Positions 48,315 through 61,544 of a stretch of 64,000 nt of DNA are shown in pieces. The notes below the pieces were generated by a model, which worked only from the letters and a program-made list of their open reading frames with translations, made no database searches and was not told where the DNA came from. This DNA is from Sebastes aleutianus. Taxonomy: Eukaryota > Chordata > Actinopteri > Perciformes > Sebastidae. Where the stretch lies: assembly GCA_916700875.1 (NCBI GenBank), contig CAKAKS010000068.1:33507127-33571126 (forward strand). The letters are read 5' to 3'. A program made the translations under genes and the position numbers. How positions within the stretch are numbered: position 1 is the first letter of the stretch; each line of letters opens with the position of its first letter.

Positions 48315-50191
48315 GTTTGAGAAGAAAGTGTAAATGCTATTACAACGTGTCTACCAAGGAGCTTAGTCAATACATTTGTGTGTTGGTAGATCTGTAGTCT
48401 AGCAGAGGTTTGTAAAATAGGGATATGGGGCACTGAATTTGATGAATTTACTGTTTATCAGACCACAACTGGGACAATAATGAGCTAGCTAGTGCACCCG
48501 GCAGTGACGCGGTCCCAGTCGGCAGCTCCGGAGATGGACCTTCAGTTAGCAGCTGAAACTCAAATTCAGCCACTGCAGTTTCTTGAGCTCACTATTTTTT
48601 TCCCCTCATGTCACTTTAGTGGCTCCATAGAATCCACCTGTATTACAGATGAAACAAAAAATAAGGAACTTAGAAAGATAATCCTGGCAAAACCTTGTTT
48701 TCACCCGTTCTTAAGTTATACAGAGAGAAAACTATTTAGATGAGACTTGAAAACATCACAAAAAACACCAGAAGAGAAGTCTCACTTGCCTTGCAGAGCT
48801 TCTACAGAACCTGCAATAAATAAATCTTTTACATCTCAAGGATTTGAAAATACTATGAATGCAGAAAGCTGGTAAAATGATGTCCATCTATGAATAAAGC
48901 TGGTTGCCAGTACAAAGCAACCTGAGACTGAAACATTTAAAACGATTCAGTTTGGGGAAGTCAATGAATTATTAATATGGTGCCAAGGTGACACTGAACA
49001 GGGCACTTCAACCACATTGAGGTAACTTCACTAGGGCAGTTTAGGATTAAGTTTAAACCAGCCTCTGGCAGCTCAGATAAATCATTTACTTTGTAGAGTC
49101 GGCAGACCGAAGCTAGCCGAGGCCAAAGGAGTTCAGACTCACCAAAACAAGGATTTCCCAGCAGGTGCTCAAATTCAAGGCGGAAACTTTGTGTTGAAAA
49201 GCTTTTATTACCAAAGCTTTAAGCTACTGCTGTCACCGGTACACACACCGGACACTGATGGAGATAAGCTGCGTGAACACTGGATCCTCCTCCTTTAAAG
49301 CAATGACATCTTTTTCAGGTTTTTCTTTAAAGTAAAGGGCGAGCAAGTACACGTCCCAGTAGTGTTGAGAGCAGGTGATGTTTTATGGCTCCGAGCAGCA
49401 AATGCCACTCGTGTTCTACCTTTTATTTTGAAGGATGTTTGACTGAAAAAGTTTCATTGCATCCAACGTGATTTACAAACAACCTTTTATAGATAACTCT
49501 GTTTTAGCAACATCTTCAATGACGTTTTACTTTCATTTCCATTGGAAGTATTAACATTTATTAACATCAGTTAACATTACTGAAAAGCATGATGCTGCTT
49601 ATTAGTGCAACAGGTCAAGCAGCTAAATGAGCTTCTAAAAAAATGTATTTTTGGGCAGCGGAGGATATTAATCAGGAGCAGGTGATGGGTAAAACCACAG
49701 ATGCATGCAGGTTGTTGAATGAGACTTTGAATAAAAGTAATTCATTAATTTGTCTATGTTTCACATTATCATTTAGTTATTTACTGACTAAAATTGTAAA
49801 ACATGTTGTCATAGTTTCCATTTTCTGAAGGTCCTTTTAATTAGGTTTGGTTCTGTTTTTGTCGTGGACGAAATGTCACCAGCGGATATTTTGTCACTCG
49901 TGAAGTTCACACTGAAAGGACACCTCAAAGACAGAACAGTGTAAAATAGTAGCACCATTCCTCATACTAATTTGACATGTCCTGTCTCATTTTGTAGATG
50001 TTAAATCTGCTCTTTTTAGATCTCCTAAATATGAGCTATATTTATTGTAAATATGAGAAACCTATAGAGATGCTACGCCTCAATTAAGAGACAACAAGGA
50101 CAACATTTGTTCTTACTAATAACCGATCTGTAAAGCATAAGCAAATGATTTGTTACCCATTAATGAAGCTATAAGTTACAACCTATAAACA
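48315..50191. other. no gene seen
   Basis: Unique-looking DNA; open frames up to 83 codons without domains. Confidence 0.4.
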
Positions 50192-50549
50192 TAAGGCCTG
50201 GATCAGACAGAGATGCGTTGCTACAGGCGCGGCTACTTCAAAAAAGCCTTGGCAAATAGCATCGGGAAAAACAGCGTGGTGTGCCTGTGGTGCGGGGCTG
50301 CGTGCGCAACTTGGCATTCAAATGTGATTAACGAGAAAAAATTGATTCAAGCGGACAAATGATATAGTTACAGTTACCTTGAATTATATAGGTCCGTTAA
50401 TATCAACCTTTCATCTGCACTTACCATTGTCCCACTGTTCCACATCAAAACAGGAAGGAAGTGGTAAAGTAGTAACACCTGCCTCTTGCTTGACTTGATT
50501 GGGCCAATTGTGAAATTAAGGAGCGGTGCGTCTCAGTCTGTCGGGCCTG
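50192..50549. mobile_element. short TIR element, about 360 bp
   Basis: The left end AGGCCTGGATCAGACAGAGA and the reverse complement of the right end (AGGCCCGACAGACTGAGACG) match with small gaps, so they form inverted termini. The sequence following the left end (GGTGCGGGGCTGCGTGCGCA) resembles short fish Harbinger-type elements. No transposase; target duplication not resolved. Confidence 0.5.
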
Positions 50550-52036
50550 TGTCAGAGTTTTTATGCAAATTGTTTTGGTGGCTTTATGAAGAATTATTAG
50601 TTTGTAAAATTGACACCATAACTGCTTAATAATTAACATTATTGTAGCTTGACATGTTTCAAATTACTTTGTATTTAGTCAGGTTTTGGTAACAGAATGA
50701 ATGTTTTTAAATTCAAATTTTAATTAAAAATATAAATATTGCTGCACTGTATATAATGTCCATTTGTCTTCCCAGTTTAACAGTCCACTTGCTGTGCACG
50801 GCTAACATGGTCAGACCATTTAAACGTTTAAATTATGTATTAATAAAACAGAGCAAGTGAGCTCCGTAATGTGAAAATGTCTTGAAATGGATTTCCCCTT
50901 TACATTTTTGATGAAGCCAGCTTCATGCACACTTTGTTTAGTGCAAATAAATCATACATAGCAGCATGAAGTGTCCACATGCCTCCAGGAACAGAAAGCA
51001 TTTAATGGTTCTATAAAAACAGGCCGTGAGCCACAGTCCGCTACATTTAGTTTGTCACATACACAACGTTTAAAATCCTGCAAATGTTTTATGAAACAGG
51101 AAAACACATCAACCCCGATGAATAATACACACGTTATGAGCCAGTGTATTAAATGTAGAGGAACAGAACACGCCTCCTTATGTGTAATTTAACATCGGTG
51201 AACCTCGGCAATGATGTCATAACATTTTGACGATAGTTGGCGTCAAGAGTCCTTTATGATGTGATGGATGGACGTCTATCTGACCATGGAAGACTCCAGT
51301 CTCAACCCTGTCCTTCAGTTTGAATGCATGATGATTATTGGCTTCTATGCAAATGTTTGTTCTCTGGATGCAGTGCCCATTATGTTAGATTGATGCACCT
51401 GTGTTTCTGTGTTATCTGAGAGGTATCTGTATTCTATATACATCGATGATGAGAAGCTCTTTCAGGAGAAGAGAGGCCAACTTTTTTTTTTCAGTGAAAT
51501 ATCTTCCTTTATTTCACTGGTGCTGTATGGAGGTCTCGCCATAGATGGATGAACTGCTGCCATATTTCATAAGGTCACATGTCCAGAAACATACACTGAC
51601 ATACAGAAAACATACACACAGAAACACATATGTCTTGGTTGCTGTACTTAAGAGGACCCGAATACAGCTGTCCCGATACAGTCTCTCTCTCTCTCTCTCT
51701 GTGTGAGTGAATGTTCATCTGTACACTGCCATCTTTGATGCATGGCACCATTAGTGGCCTTGTTTGTTGAGTGCATTCTCATGTGTTTGTGGTCATACAC
51801 TGACCTTCACCACACACATCTAATGCAATCCTGGGATTACGGGGAGGCGTTATTATGGGGAAGTTATGATGACATTTATTTCACTGAGGAAACATACATT
51901 TTGTGCATCTCTGAATCTGCTTTGCCTTGCGGTTGCACTGCAACCTGTAATGTTTTTCAAAGCAGATCAACAGTTTTTCAGCAGACACAGGCCTTAAAGC
52001 TACTAAAACAACTCTCCAAGTGTTTTTTGTCCAAAC
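50550..52036. other. no gene; (TC)n at 51680-51700
   Basis: No defendable gene. An open frame of 127 codons at 51742-52125 has no recognisable domain and runs into the LTR to its right, so I do not call it a gene. Confidence 0.4.
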
Positions 52037-52040
52037 AATG

Positions 52041-52729
52041 TGTTACAACCCGGAGTTGGTGTAGGGGTAAAGGGAGTAACATAGAGCCGATGTTATCAGG
52101 CAATCACTTGTTTATTGATGAGTGATTGAAATTAAAGCAAAATAAAACGTACAATGGTTGAATTAATACTAAATGAAAACGAGGGTTTAGGGTGGCCGAA
52201 AAGGAGACAACGAAGGCACACACCCTAGCCCAGCACAATCCTAACACACAGACAAATTAAACAACTTCGCTATGCACAATTAAATATAAACAAACACGAG
52301 TACCTCAAACTAGTTAACATTCAATATCACAATCTAAAGTCCACTGACTCCAGTGGGACTTATACACAATTTCTGGTTAACAATTCCACACAACAATCGA
52401 GAGGCACGGGGAACAGATCAATAATAATCACTGCCCGCCTGGGTCTAGTCACAGCTGGCCTTTAATGCTTTCCATGCGCCCCAGCCGGCTGGTGATTGGC
52501 TAATCACATGTGACGTCGTCAGAGGCAGGACCACAAACGGCGGGAAACGAAGGGCATCCACCTGAGGGCGTTCCGGAGGCGTGGCCGAAGGGAATCCCCA
52601 AGATGTGACGTCGTCTTGGAGAGACGGGACAGCAGAGCGCACTAAAAGAAGAGAGCACAGGGAACAGCGCCGCACAGCAACATACAACACTACAAACAAT
52701 AACGAACGGTCACTTCTGCGACCGTAACA
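52041..52729 (-). mobile_element. solo LTR of an LTR retrotransposon
   Basis: The 689-base block has ends TGTTAC…GTAACA, the TG…CA form of LTRs. It is flanked by AATG at 52037-52040 and 52730-52733, a short target duplication. On the minus strand CAATAAACAAG lies about 80 bases from the end TTGTAACA and would serve as the polyadenylation signal, so the LTR faces the minus strand. There is no coding region or second LTR nearby, as expected after LTR-LTR recombination. Probably Gypsy-like from the 4-5-bp duplication; this is inferred. Confidence 0.75.
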
Positions 52730-52998
52730 AATGTTTGTTTGGCAATGATTTCAATATTTTAGTTACAAAGTCAACGCACCAGAAATTGTATTTTTCACTT
52801 TATAATATTTTTGACCGTTTTTACAGTGAATGTACATACTTGATTTTGGATTATTTTTGTTATCTTATTTACATCGCTATTCATCTTATTTGTTATTATC
52901 TAAGTTTAACTTGATCATATTTCATTATTATAGTAAAACTACTCCATTTGGAGTCAAAATTTTAAAATGTAGTTGTTTTTTTATTGATTTTCTACTGT

Positions 52999-53280
52999 GC
53001 ACAATGCTAGAATGTGATGATGCACAATGGTAGAATGTGATGATGCACAATGGTAGAATGTGATGATGCACAATGCTAGAATGTGATGATGCACAATGGT
53101 AGAATGTGATGATGCACAATGCTAGAATGTGATGATGCACAATGGTAGAATGTGATGATGCACAATGGTAGAATGTGATGATGCACAATGCTAGAATGTG
53201 ATGATGCACAATGGTAGAATGTGATGATGCACAATGCTAGAATGTGATGATGCACAATGGTAGAATGTGATGATGCACAG
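52999..53280 (+). repeat. 23-bp minisatellite, 12 copies, with five-unit higher-order period
   Basis: Units GCACAATG(C/G)TAGAATGTGA plus TGAT repeat every 23 bases from 52999 to 53274, then a partial copy. The only difference among units is C or G at the ninth base. Reading the 12 copies in order gives C G G C G C G G C G C G, which repeats with a period of five units (115 bases). The open frames on both strands (His/Ser/Ile-rich on the minus strand) are by-products of the repeat. Confidence 0.95.
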
Positions 53281-55079
53281 GGTAAATGTCATGGCCAAAG
53301 GCTCCATTGTGTGCACGTAGCCTCCTGTACTGGATATCAGGAGTATTTTAGAGCCAGATTCCATTTCAAGAGGTAGGTTTGTAGAATCTATGAGCTTTGC
53401 GTTATTTATATCTGCTTTGGCACATTTGTAGGGAAGGAGTTGCTGAGTGAATTCAGTGGCATCTCTGTGCATGGCATCATTGCTATAATGGTGTTATCCA
53501 CCGTCTAATCTGGAAACATTTTAGGCAAGGATGAAATGTAAATCTTTCCTTTGGTTCATCACAATTTACTCAGGCATAGTAACTTACTTATTTTGGGTAT
53601 GTCTGTCAAGATGAACCACACCTTCCAGCACCCTAGGGCTTAAGAGATTAAACAGGTCAAATTTATAAACACATATATTTCCCTGTATTTGAGCCGTTTT
53701 TACGCCTCCGTGGCTGGCGCTGGCACTGACTCTCCGTCCGCAAATTTCTTTTTTCAATTTTCTTCTTCTTTGGCACAAACATCCACGTCGACTCAAGGAT
53801 GAACTGATCAGATTTTGGTGCTCAAAGGTCAAGGTCATTGCAAACTCACAAAACACGTTTTTGGCCGTAACTCAAGAATTCATATACTAATTATGACAAT
53901 TTCACACAAATGATGTGCAATTTTGTTGTTCACAAACTGAAGAGAGGAGAAAAAAGGTAAAGTAGTAGGAAAACTCTCTCTGTCTTTCTCACTCACTCTC
54001 TCTGTATTATTATGTAGCTCTAATCTTCAATCCCACCAGTACTTGGGTAAAAAATCTCAAGCATGGCAGACGGTAACAGAGAGAATAGGGATGCCAGGTT
54101 AGTAGTCCGTAACATCCTAGCTGCTTTGTCTTGTGTCTATCATCCAAGTTGTTGCTTTGTTCGTGCTTCATTCCCCACAGCAGCACTTATGAAAGTGAAA
54201 TCTTGGTATAACATTAATTAATAATGTAATTTTGTCATCTCAGTGCAGAAACCACTCAACAGCAAAACCACGTGCAGTGTGTGAAAGCCTTCAGGTGTAG
54301 AAAAGAGAACAGGTGTTGAAAATGTAACAAGCGTGTAAAGGTTTGACTCGTTAGGCGTCGGCTCTGCTGTGATTGGCCGGTGTGTTCAATGCCACTGGTT
54401 CACATGGTCACTGAGGTGAAGAAGCTTTATTACAATAAATGGTCAGATTAAGTTCCACAAATAATAGAGGTAAAGGATGGATGGAAATGGACTTAGAGAT
54501 AAATAACTGTATCTTAATGATTCTTTGATTCTTATGTTTCCTCTGAAAGACTGAAGTTTTATTTGGGATTCTTTCTGACAGAAAGAATCATCCATCACTT
54601 GCTGAGATTGTTTTCATTTCTAACTTGAAGTGGGGTGATGGTGGGGTCACAAAATAACAGCTTTAAATGTAATAACACATTTTATTTTATGCTGTCTTCA
54701 TCGGTTAGTATTGCTTTAGAAATCTTCTCCGGTGACGTCCGTGCACTCTTTGACAGTTTTGAAGTCGCCCCTGGGCGACGATGTGTATTTCAACTCTTCT
54801 TCACAGCAGGGAGTCTCAATCCTTTTTAGTTGTTGGGGACATGAAAACAATGCTGTTATTTTCCTTTCTTTCAGGGACTGGCACACAGTGCAGTGAGGGA
54901 CAACGAAAATGGACTGTTCAACTGCTGTACAACAAAGTCTTTATTTGATGATCTGTGAGAAAGAGACAGTGAAGCTGTGACAAAAAGAACAGCAAGTCAT
55001 AAAGGACAACATAGTTCACTTTTCATTGTCTTCCCATATGACTGTTACAAACATTTCTCTTACGAGTGTTCTGAACAGG
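53281..55079. other. no gene seen
   Basis: Unique-looking DNA. The 90-codon minus-strand frame at 53584-53856 has no domain. Confidence 0.4.
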
Positions 55080-55613
55080 CGGCAACCTCCAGGTCTGAAA
55101 GTGAAGTCAATGCTGAAGTGCCTTAAACTTGCATTCTTTCTAACAGCCAGCAGGGGGCGGCTCCTCTGGTTGCTAAAAGAAGTCTGATTGTATAGAAGTC
55201 TGTGAGAAAATGAGCCTACTTCTCACTTGATTTATTACCTCAGTAAACATTGTAAACATGAGTTTATGTTCTCAATCGCTATTTTCAATACAGCATGATG
55301 TTCATTTAGTAAATTATGGTCCCATTTAGAGTCAAATCGACCATAAAGCAGAGTGTATTTTAGGGCGTTGCTACCTATTGACTGACAGGTCGCTACCACG
55401 GTGTTGTCCGGTCTGGGTGTTGTCTGTGTTTTTGATGTAGAATTTCTTTCACGGAGTGTTTTCAGTTTATGAAAGTTAATAAACGCATAAAAAAATGTCT
55501 TATTCAGCGTTTGGCGACGATGTCCAAAATGGCGAACTCAAGGCTTCAAAACCGCAGTCCACAAACCAATGGGTGACGTCAGGGTGAGTACGTCCACTTC
55601 TTACAGTCTATGG
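55080..55613 (+). mobile_element. non-autonomous fish DNA repeat, family D, copy 2
   Basis: It starts CGGCAACCTCCAGGTCTGAA, includes CAGCAGGGGGCGGCTCC and CCAAAATGGCGAACTCAAGG, and ends ATGGGTGACGTCAGGGTGAG and CTTACAGTCTATGG. The same start and end blocks occur at 20241-20672. I recognise the terminus as a very common fish repeat. No coding capacity. Confidence 0.65.
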
Positions 55614-58204
55614 TACTGATTTGATAGGTTTATGGTTTAGCTTTAGTTTAGCTGACTAAAGATGTCTTTCATGGTTAAATGAATCTAAGCTGGACTGTTG
55701 GTATAAAAAGACTTTGTATGGACAAAGATGCACCCTGATGTTATACATCATTAACAGGACCACAAAAGTCCACTTGTCAAAACTTGCTTTACTATGTACC
55801 TCCACCTCCTCAACTCTACTGTGTCCTGCTGTTGTGTGGAACAATACTTGTGTCGAGTGCAGCTTGAAATCAGAGCGAGGTTGTAATTGTTGTTGATGTA
55901 ATAACTGACCAATGATTAGGACGCTGAGGCAGAAGGCGGGACTCCGTCTTGTCACTAAGCCCCTGTAGGATACCAGGGGGGGTATGTCATTAATTGTGTC
56001 CATTTGAATTTCCCCAGATTTGATCTACTTCTACTTGAACCTCCCTACCACAGATTTAAGTGACTGCTACGATTAAGATGATATTTCCCAGAGAGCAATC
56101 TGTTTTTTCTGTTGAAGCATAAATGTCTGACACAGTTTTTGTCAGACAGACACAGCTTAGAAGGACAGGGGAGGAGAGAAAGCCAGAGTGAAGAGTGATG
56201 ACGAAGAATAATGCTATCAGGCAGACTCAAACCTGCGACGTCAGGAGTACAAGAAACATGGGACCGAGTCTGCCTCAAGGTTTCTTCTTAATATTAATTT
56301 CAAAGTCTTGAAAACTTGTTTTTTTCCCTGACAGTTACAGCTGCAGGGGTTCAACAAGCTGTTTTCACTTTTCTATTTTAGTTACCTGTGACATTCCTGC
56401 GTTATTAGAGCGCATGAAGTGGGAAACATGGAAGATATACACTATAAAGATGTTTGGGAGTTTTGGCTCCAAAATGGTGTCGAAACCAGAAATATTGTTT
56501 AAAAACCCAAATGTCTCAATAACCTGACTGTTTGGTCAACATTGTTTAGCCATACGATCAATCCCACTGGAACATGTGAACTTGTAGTTAGGGAAATCTC
56601 TGTTTATTTTCCTCCTTCTGTGCACATGTACACATTACATAATAAATCTATGTGTTGTGAACATGTGTGCTACATCAGTGATTAATCAAGGCCTCCATGT
56701 AGAGCTATAGTGGGCGGGGGAAAAACGATGCTCTTGGAGTTTAACTGAAAATGATTTTTATCCATTAAATTTCCATTATCAGCTTTCCTAGGCAGCCTAA
56801 GCTGCCAGCTGTTGTCTTGGAGTTCAGAAGTGCTTCAGTACCATTGACATCTGGCGTCTTATTAACATTTGTTTTATACCACAAATTCCTCCAGAATTAT
56901 TCTGTTGTCATATGTTAGTTTGGTGCCAATTGGTCTGGCTCCATTACAAATGCAGTTCTATCATCTGCATAACATGATATTTTATGTTCAGTATCATTGA
57001 TATTGAAACATTCAATCATGTATGTGACACTATAGGTTTAATGCAAACAGCGTCAGCAATGAAGGACGATACTGTCTACAGTGACGTCTCGCTTCTAATG
57101 TGAACTTTGGGTTGAGGAGTGATTAGTGATTCGATGGTAACTTTCCTGTCCAACCTTCATCTTTCCACCATTGACTACATGGTGTATAATTGTAGATACT
57201 GTAATGTTTGTCTCAGGCTGATGTTCTACCTTCACTCACACTTCTATCTGGTTAGTGTACTGGATGTCTCCGTCCTAAATTGAGGATTATTTGCCTTAAA
57301 CCTCAATTTCTTTGGTTTATGAACTGTCCAATTGACAGTGTTATTCTACTGAAGGAGAGATCAGTTTAGCCAAAGTTCCCCCACATCCAACAACTGGTTT
57401 CATGCAGACAATTTGCATTTTAATTATGAACCTGGACTTCTGCTCCTACAAACGCCCTCCAAGAAATATACATTTGGGCTGTATGCCTGTGAGGGTTAAT
57501 GTCAATAAGGCCTGAAGTTCAAACCAAATCCCTGAGCTGAGTTTTGATAGAGAAAATTCCACCATTCATTCATCAGATCAAACTATTTTTGGTAGCATTA
57601 CCAATATTTATAAACCTGAACATGATGAGGACATGTTGGCAGAGTCCCTGCATTATTTGAAGGCAGAAAGAGAGGAGGAGAGTAAGTGCTATCAAGAAAT
57701 TCAAAACTATATATGCACATGCACACTCTGTAACGTACAACCAGCAAGCTAAAGTATCCACACCTTGAGGGAGTTTTAACTTTAAAAATATCCCCACAGA
57801 AGTGCCTGCTTTGATTCTGTTGAAGCAGATCTGCCACAGAAAAATCGTCTTTATTTAAGGCTCCTCTTCAGGAAGTGACAGAAGCGATCGCAGCGAGGAG
57901 CGGTGACGTGAATGTGAGATGACAGGAATCTGTTATGAGGCAGATTCTGGCTGCCAAGTCAGGAGGAGTCTTTGATTTGAGGACTTGAGGACACTTGGAC
58001 TCCTATAAATTGTTGAACTTCTTGATTTCAGAACCTTTAAAACTCTTATTTATTTTTTTCTTTCAGAAACCAGCTGTACAGATGGTATTGACACACAAAG
58101 GGAACTTATATAACTTGCATGTATTACCAGAGAGCAGCCTATTTTCCTCTTTACTCAAGAGAGAAAAGATGGTAGAGTAGAGAAACTGAACATATGTTAT
58201 CAGC
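55614..58204. other. no gene seen
   Basis: 2.6 kb of unique-looking DNA, short open frames only. Confidence 0.4.
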
Positions 58205-58345
58205 TTTAGATTTTTAGGGAAACTCAGAAGTCAACATTGACTTATTTGTTCTGTAACTTCCATACTTAAGTAACGCCACTACCATAGTTATTTTAACCTT
58301 AACCACAATCTATACATTATACAAACCGTTATATGAAGATATGTT
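58205..58345 (-). repeat. family C fragment, inverted
   Basis: On the minus strand it reads GTGGCGTTACTTAAGTATGG and AAGTCAATGTTGACTTCTGA, the family C internal blocks. Confidence 0.45.
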
Positions 58346-58413
58346 GAATTTACACAACAAATGTTGAATATTCTAAGAGGCATAGGTTGTCCTCGGAAGA
58401 AACAATCATGCCC

Positions 58414-58862
58414 AACCTGATCTCATGGGAAGGCCTATAAATAGCACGACATTACAAAAACGTTCCGCGTCATGATGCATTTAACATTTTTGCGTCACGC
58501 AACAAAACTGCAGTAACGGCCGCAGTTAGGTTTAGGCAACAAAATCAAGTAAAATTCACATGGAAAGAACGCAATTACGGAAAACACATCACACGAACAC
58601 CGGTCTCCTGGTTGAATGTCCTGTGTTTGTTGGACCCATCTACCTCCCTTCCTGCCCATCATCAGCAGACTTTCTCACTTTTTATCCTACGTCACTAACT
58701 CTGAGCGTAGCATATTCACGCGGATGTGATTACATTGCAGTCAGTAGAGACTACATGGCGTACATATGACACTCCAAAATCAAGAACGGCCTTCTTCTTG
58801 CACGCTCAATGACTTGCGATTACTGTGTTATTCGTACACCATTTAGTGCAACTGGGCTGATT
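58414..58862 (+). mobile_element. TIR element, family B, near full length
   Basis: It starts CCAACCTGATCTCATGGGAA, then CCTATAAATAGCACGACATT. It ends CGTACACCATTTAGTGCAAC plus TGGGCTGA, the inverted terminus. The middle has CGCAGTTAGGTTTAGGCAAC and GGTCTCCTGGTTGAATGTCC. It is co-linear, in reverse, with 7303-7830, including CATTGCAGTCAGTA. No transposase. Confidence 0.65.
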
Positions 58863-59599
58863 ATGCCATAAGGCTGAAAATTAAACTGAGGCAAAAATAG
58901 CCCAGGGTTCAGGTGGTAAATATATATAGGGTTGGACAGATTTCAGGCTGTTAATATGTGTATGTGTTGTGTACATGTCAGAGATGAGGAGAACACCATG
59001 GAGACAGACAGCAACAGAACAGGAAGGAAGCAAAGTGAGACTGCAGGAGGTTACGGGTGACAGAGAAGAAGAAAAAAACAAGTTGTGACTCGTCTTTGCT
59101 CGTTGTACATCAGCACGTCTGGAATTTTTCCTTCAGCGTGGGAAGCGCTCACTAGTCGACCTGTTTCATCTTTTGGTATTTATAAAGAGCCACTTAACAT
59201 TCACTAAAGAAGCAGCATCTGAGTAAAAACCTGTACACAGGAAGAAGATCAGCTGTCAGACAGACGAGGGAAAAAACACCCTCGCTGACACCCAAAGTGG
59301 TTGTGAACTTTGAGAGAAGTGTTTCCTTCTCAGCTGAAGGGAAAACAAAGTCTCCTCCTCCAGTGTGACGGGATGTTGTCATCCTTGTGTCATCTTCGAG
59401 ACGAGCTTGACGCTGTCAGTTTGTCAGCTGAAATGTGGGACGACTCACTTCAGATTGATGTGAAGAAGAATAACAAGATAAAAGATGAGAGAAAGATAAA
59501 GAGGGCAAAAAGGTAGCATTACACCACTGATGTCACTTATAGGGGCACAGGTCTGACTCGTTAACTAGCAACTGATGCAAAACATCTGAGAAACACCAG

Positions 59600-59900
59600 C
59601 ATACCTGCCAACCCTCCCGATTTTCATTGCCCTCTCCCGGTTTCCTTCCAGGGTCACAATTCTGCCGTATTTCTCCTGATTTATGACAATTTTTTTCTCC
59701 TTTTTGTTATCTCAACCTGTTTCTAGCACTGTACTGTGTGTATAAGCTCTACTGTTTCCACCTGAACAACAATACAGCGACCACCTAATGTTTTGCTGGC
59801 GGAAGAGAGCTGCTCGTGACACAACATTGAGCTGCGCTCGCCGCTGGGTTCAGCACACATCACAGTGTGCATCACCCAAAGTTGGGCTTTACTCGACGCA
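59600..59900 (+). repeat. possible hAT-type remnant
   Basis: ATACCTGCCAACCCTCCCGA, then TTTCATTGCCCTCTCCCGG, resembles a terminus of some vertebrate hAT elements. The other end and any target duplication were not found. Confidence 0.3.
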
Positions 59901-60783
59901 GCAAAAAGCCTTCATGGTGCGGCACAAGCCATCGGAAATAACAGGTTTCAGAACGCAGTGGTGCCGTTGTCGCGTTGTTTCTGAAAGGACCTTCAGTGAG
60001 TGAGAGATGGAGAGAGAAATGAAGAGAGCTACGAGAAAGAAATACTCAAGCAGGAACAAAAATGAATGAATGAAAACTGATGAATAGCCTATTAGTTTAT
60101 GTGAGAGATTCACACAAGTTCACACCAGAGAGACAAATTATTCTGTATTCTTTCCTGAGAATTGAAAGTAGGTCTACTTAACATAACAATGCTGTTGCAG
60201 TGTACTTATTATTTAGCTATTTCCATTCTTTAAAAGTCACCAAAATGCAGGAAACAAATTCTCTGAAACTCAAATCTTTATGGGTTTAAGTATGAACATC
60301 AGGTCTGCTGTATCTGCAATAGTCATACTAGCAGGAAAAGCATGGGTATAACTGATAATATTAAAACTGAGGGTCCTGTTATTGTGCATGCTGGATCACT
60401 GTCACGGCTTCACTTGATGGAACTGAGCCAAAATTTGTTTCACCTTTACTTTTCCTGCTACAACGAGTCCAAAAAAGGTCAATTTGCACTGTTTTGCTTG
60501 AAGTAGACTTTTCTGTGGCGGAAAATAGGTTACATTTCTGGCTCATCTGACAACGCCATCACTTGGCCTTTTCTTTTCCTCTGCCCTTATTTGCACGGGA
60601 AGACTTGAAGAGAGCGCTCCGGGGGGGGCGGGGGAGATGCGGTGAGCTCACCTGCAGGAATAGTCATTATGTCGGCATGTGACGACAGTGTTTGTGTAAT
60701 TACTCTCACTGCCAGAGGGGGGAGACAAAAGCTCCACACCTCAGCTTTAAGATGAGGCAGACATTTTCTTTACCTTTCTTTTA
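59901..60783. other. no gene seen
   Basis: Contains a G-rich run at 60619-60634. Nothing else defendable. Confidence 0.4.
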
Positions 60784-61544
60784 AAAGGGACTGTTTGTAA
60801 CTTTTTACACATATAAATCTCAGTCGGTTTCCCATGCGCGCTCGCAAATGCGCGCTAGCGTGTGGCTGCGCTGTTCAGACTCAGACTCCAACACAAACTA
60901 CACGGAAGCACCAAAACCTCTTGGTTCTATCTAGTGAAGCCCGTCTGTTAAACAGTGTTGGCTGCGGTCGTAGTACGCGGGGGAGACCGTAGCTTTGGTC
61001 TCCAGGGCCGGAGTCTCTGCTGTACTCTGCTCCTCTGCTCCTCAGCTCGCTCCACCTCGCGTGGATGTTTGCACACTACACACTGCAGAAGAGTTAGTTT
61101 AGCTCTGAGAATATCTAGTGAATGTACAGTGGACGTTTGTGCAGAAATAACTGCTGCAGCTCCTCTAGACCAACAGAGGTTTTCCGTGTCTTGTGAAGTG
61201 ATGGGGCTCCGCAGCGAGAAACATTATCGTCTTCGAACGGGTGCCGGAGGGAGACACCGGCACCCGGTCGGAGACGATAACGTTACACTAACACTAGGAT
61301 CAGCATTGATTCATGGAGAGACCTTCGTCTGGTCAGCTAACATTACTGCCAAGCAGCTGAAATATAGAGTGATATTGTGGTTTAAGCTGACGTGTGTCGC
61401 CTCACTGTTTTGAGCGATGCTCGTTCATGTTTATTTAGAGCGAGCAAGCGCGAGCCCGAGCAACAGGACGCTTACTTTCGTTGACTTAACGGCCACAGGT
61501 GTCGCTGTTAACAAGCATTTCTGAAAATTACAAACAGTCCCTTT
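60784..61544. mobile_element. 761-bp TIR element with GC-rich core, no transposase
   Basis: The terminal inverted repeats AAAGGGACTGTTTGTAA (60784-60800) and TTACAAACAGTCCCTTT (61528-61544) are exact. TTAA sits at both junctions (60781-60784 and 61543-61546), which would fit a piggyBac-type TTAA site, but hAT-like origin is also possible. The core is much richer in CpG than the flanks. The 152-codon open frame inside (60955-61413) crosses the internal hairpin and shows no domain; I do not call it a gene. Confidence 0.75.
61220..61284. repeat. 28-bp-arm hairpin inside the TIR element
   Basis: The left arm 61220-61247 and right arm 61257-61284 pair with three mismatches around a 9-base loop (AGGGAGACA). 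The arm tips CGGGTGCCGG and CCGGCACCCG pair exactly. Confidence 0.9.

Noticed and set aside
51742..52125. 127-codon open frame
   Set aside because: No domain, no splice context, and its end lies in the solo LTR.
52928..53472. His/Ser/Ile-rich repeat proteins on the minus strand
   Set aside because: Translation of the 23-bp minisatellite; three frames are interchangeable because 23 is not a multiple of 3.
60955..61413. 152-codon protein-coding gene
   Set aside because: It lies inside a TIR element, crosses a hairpin, and has no domain or conserved pattern.
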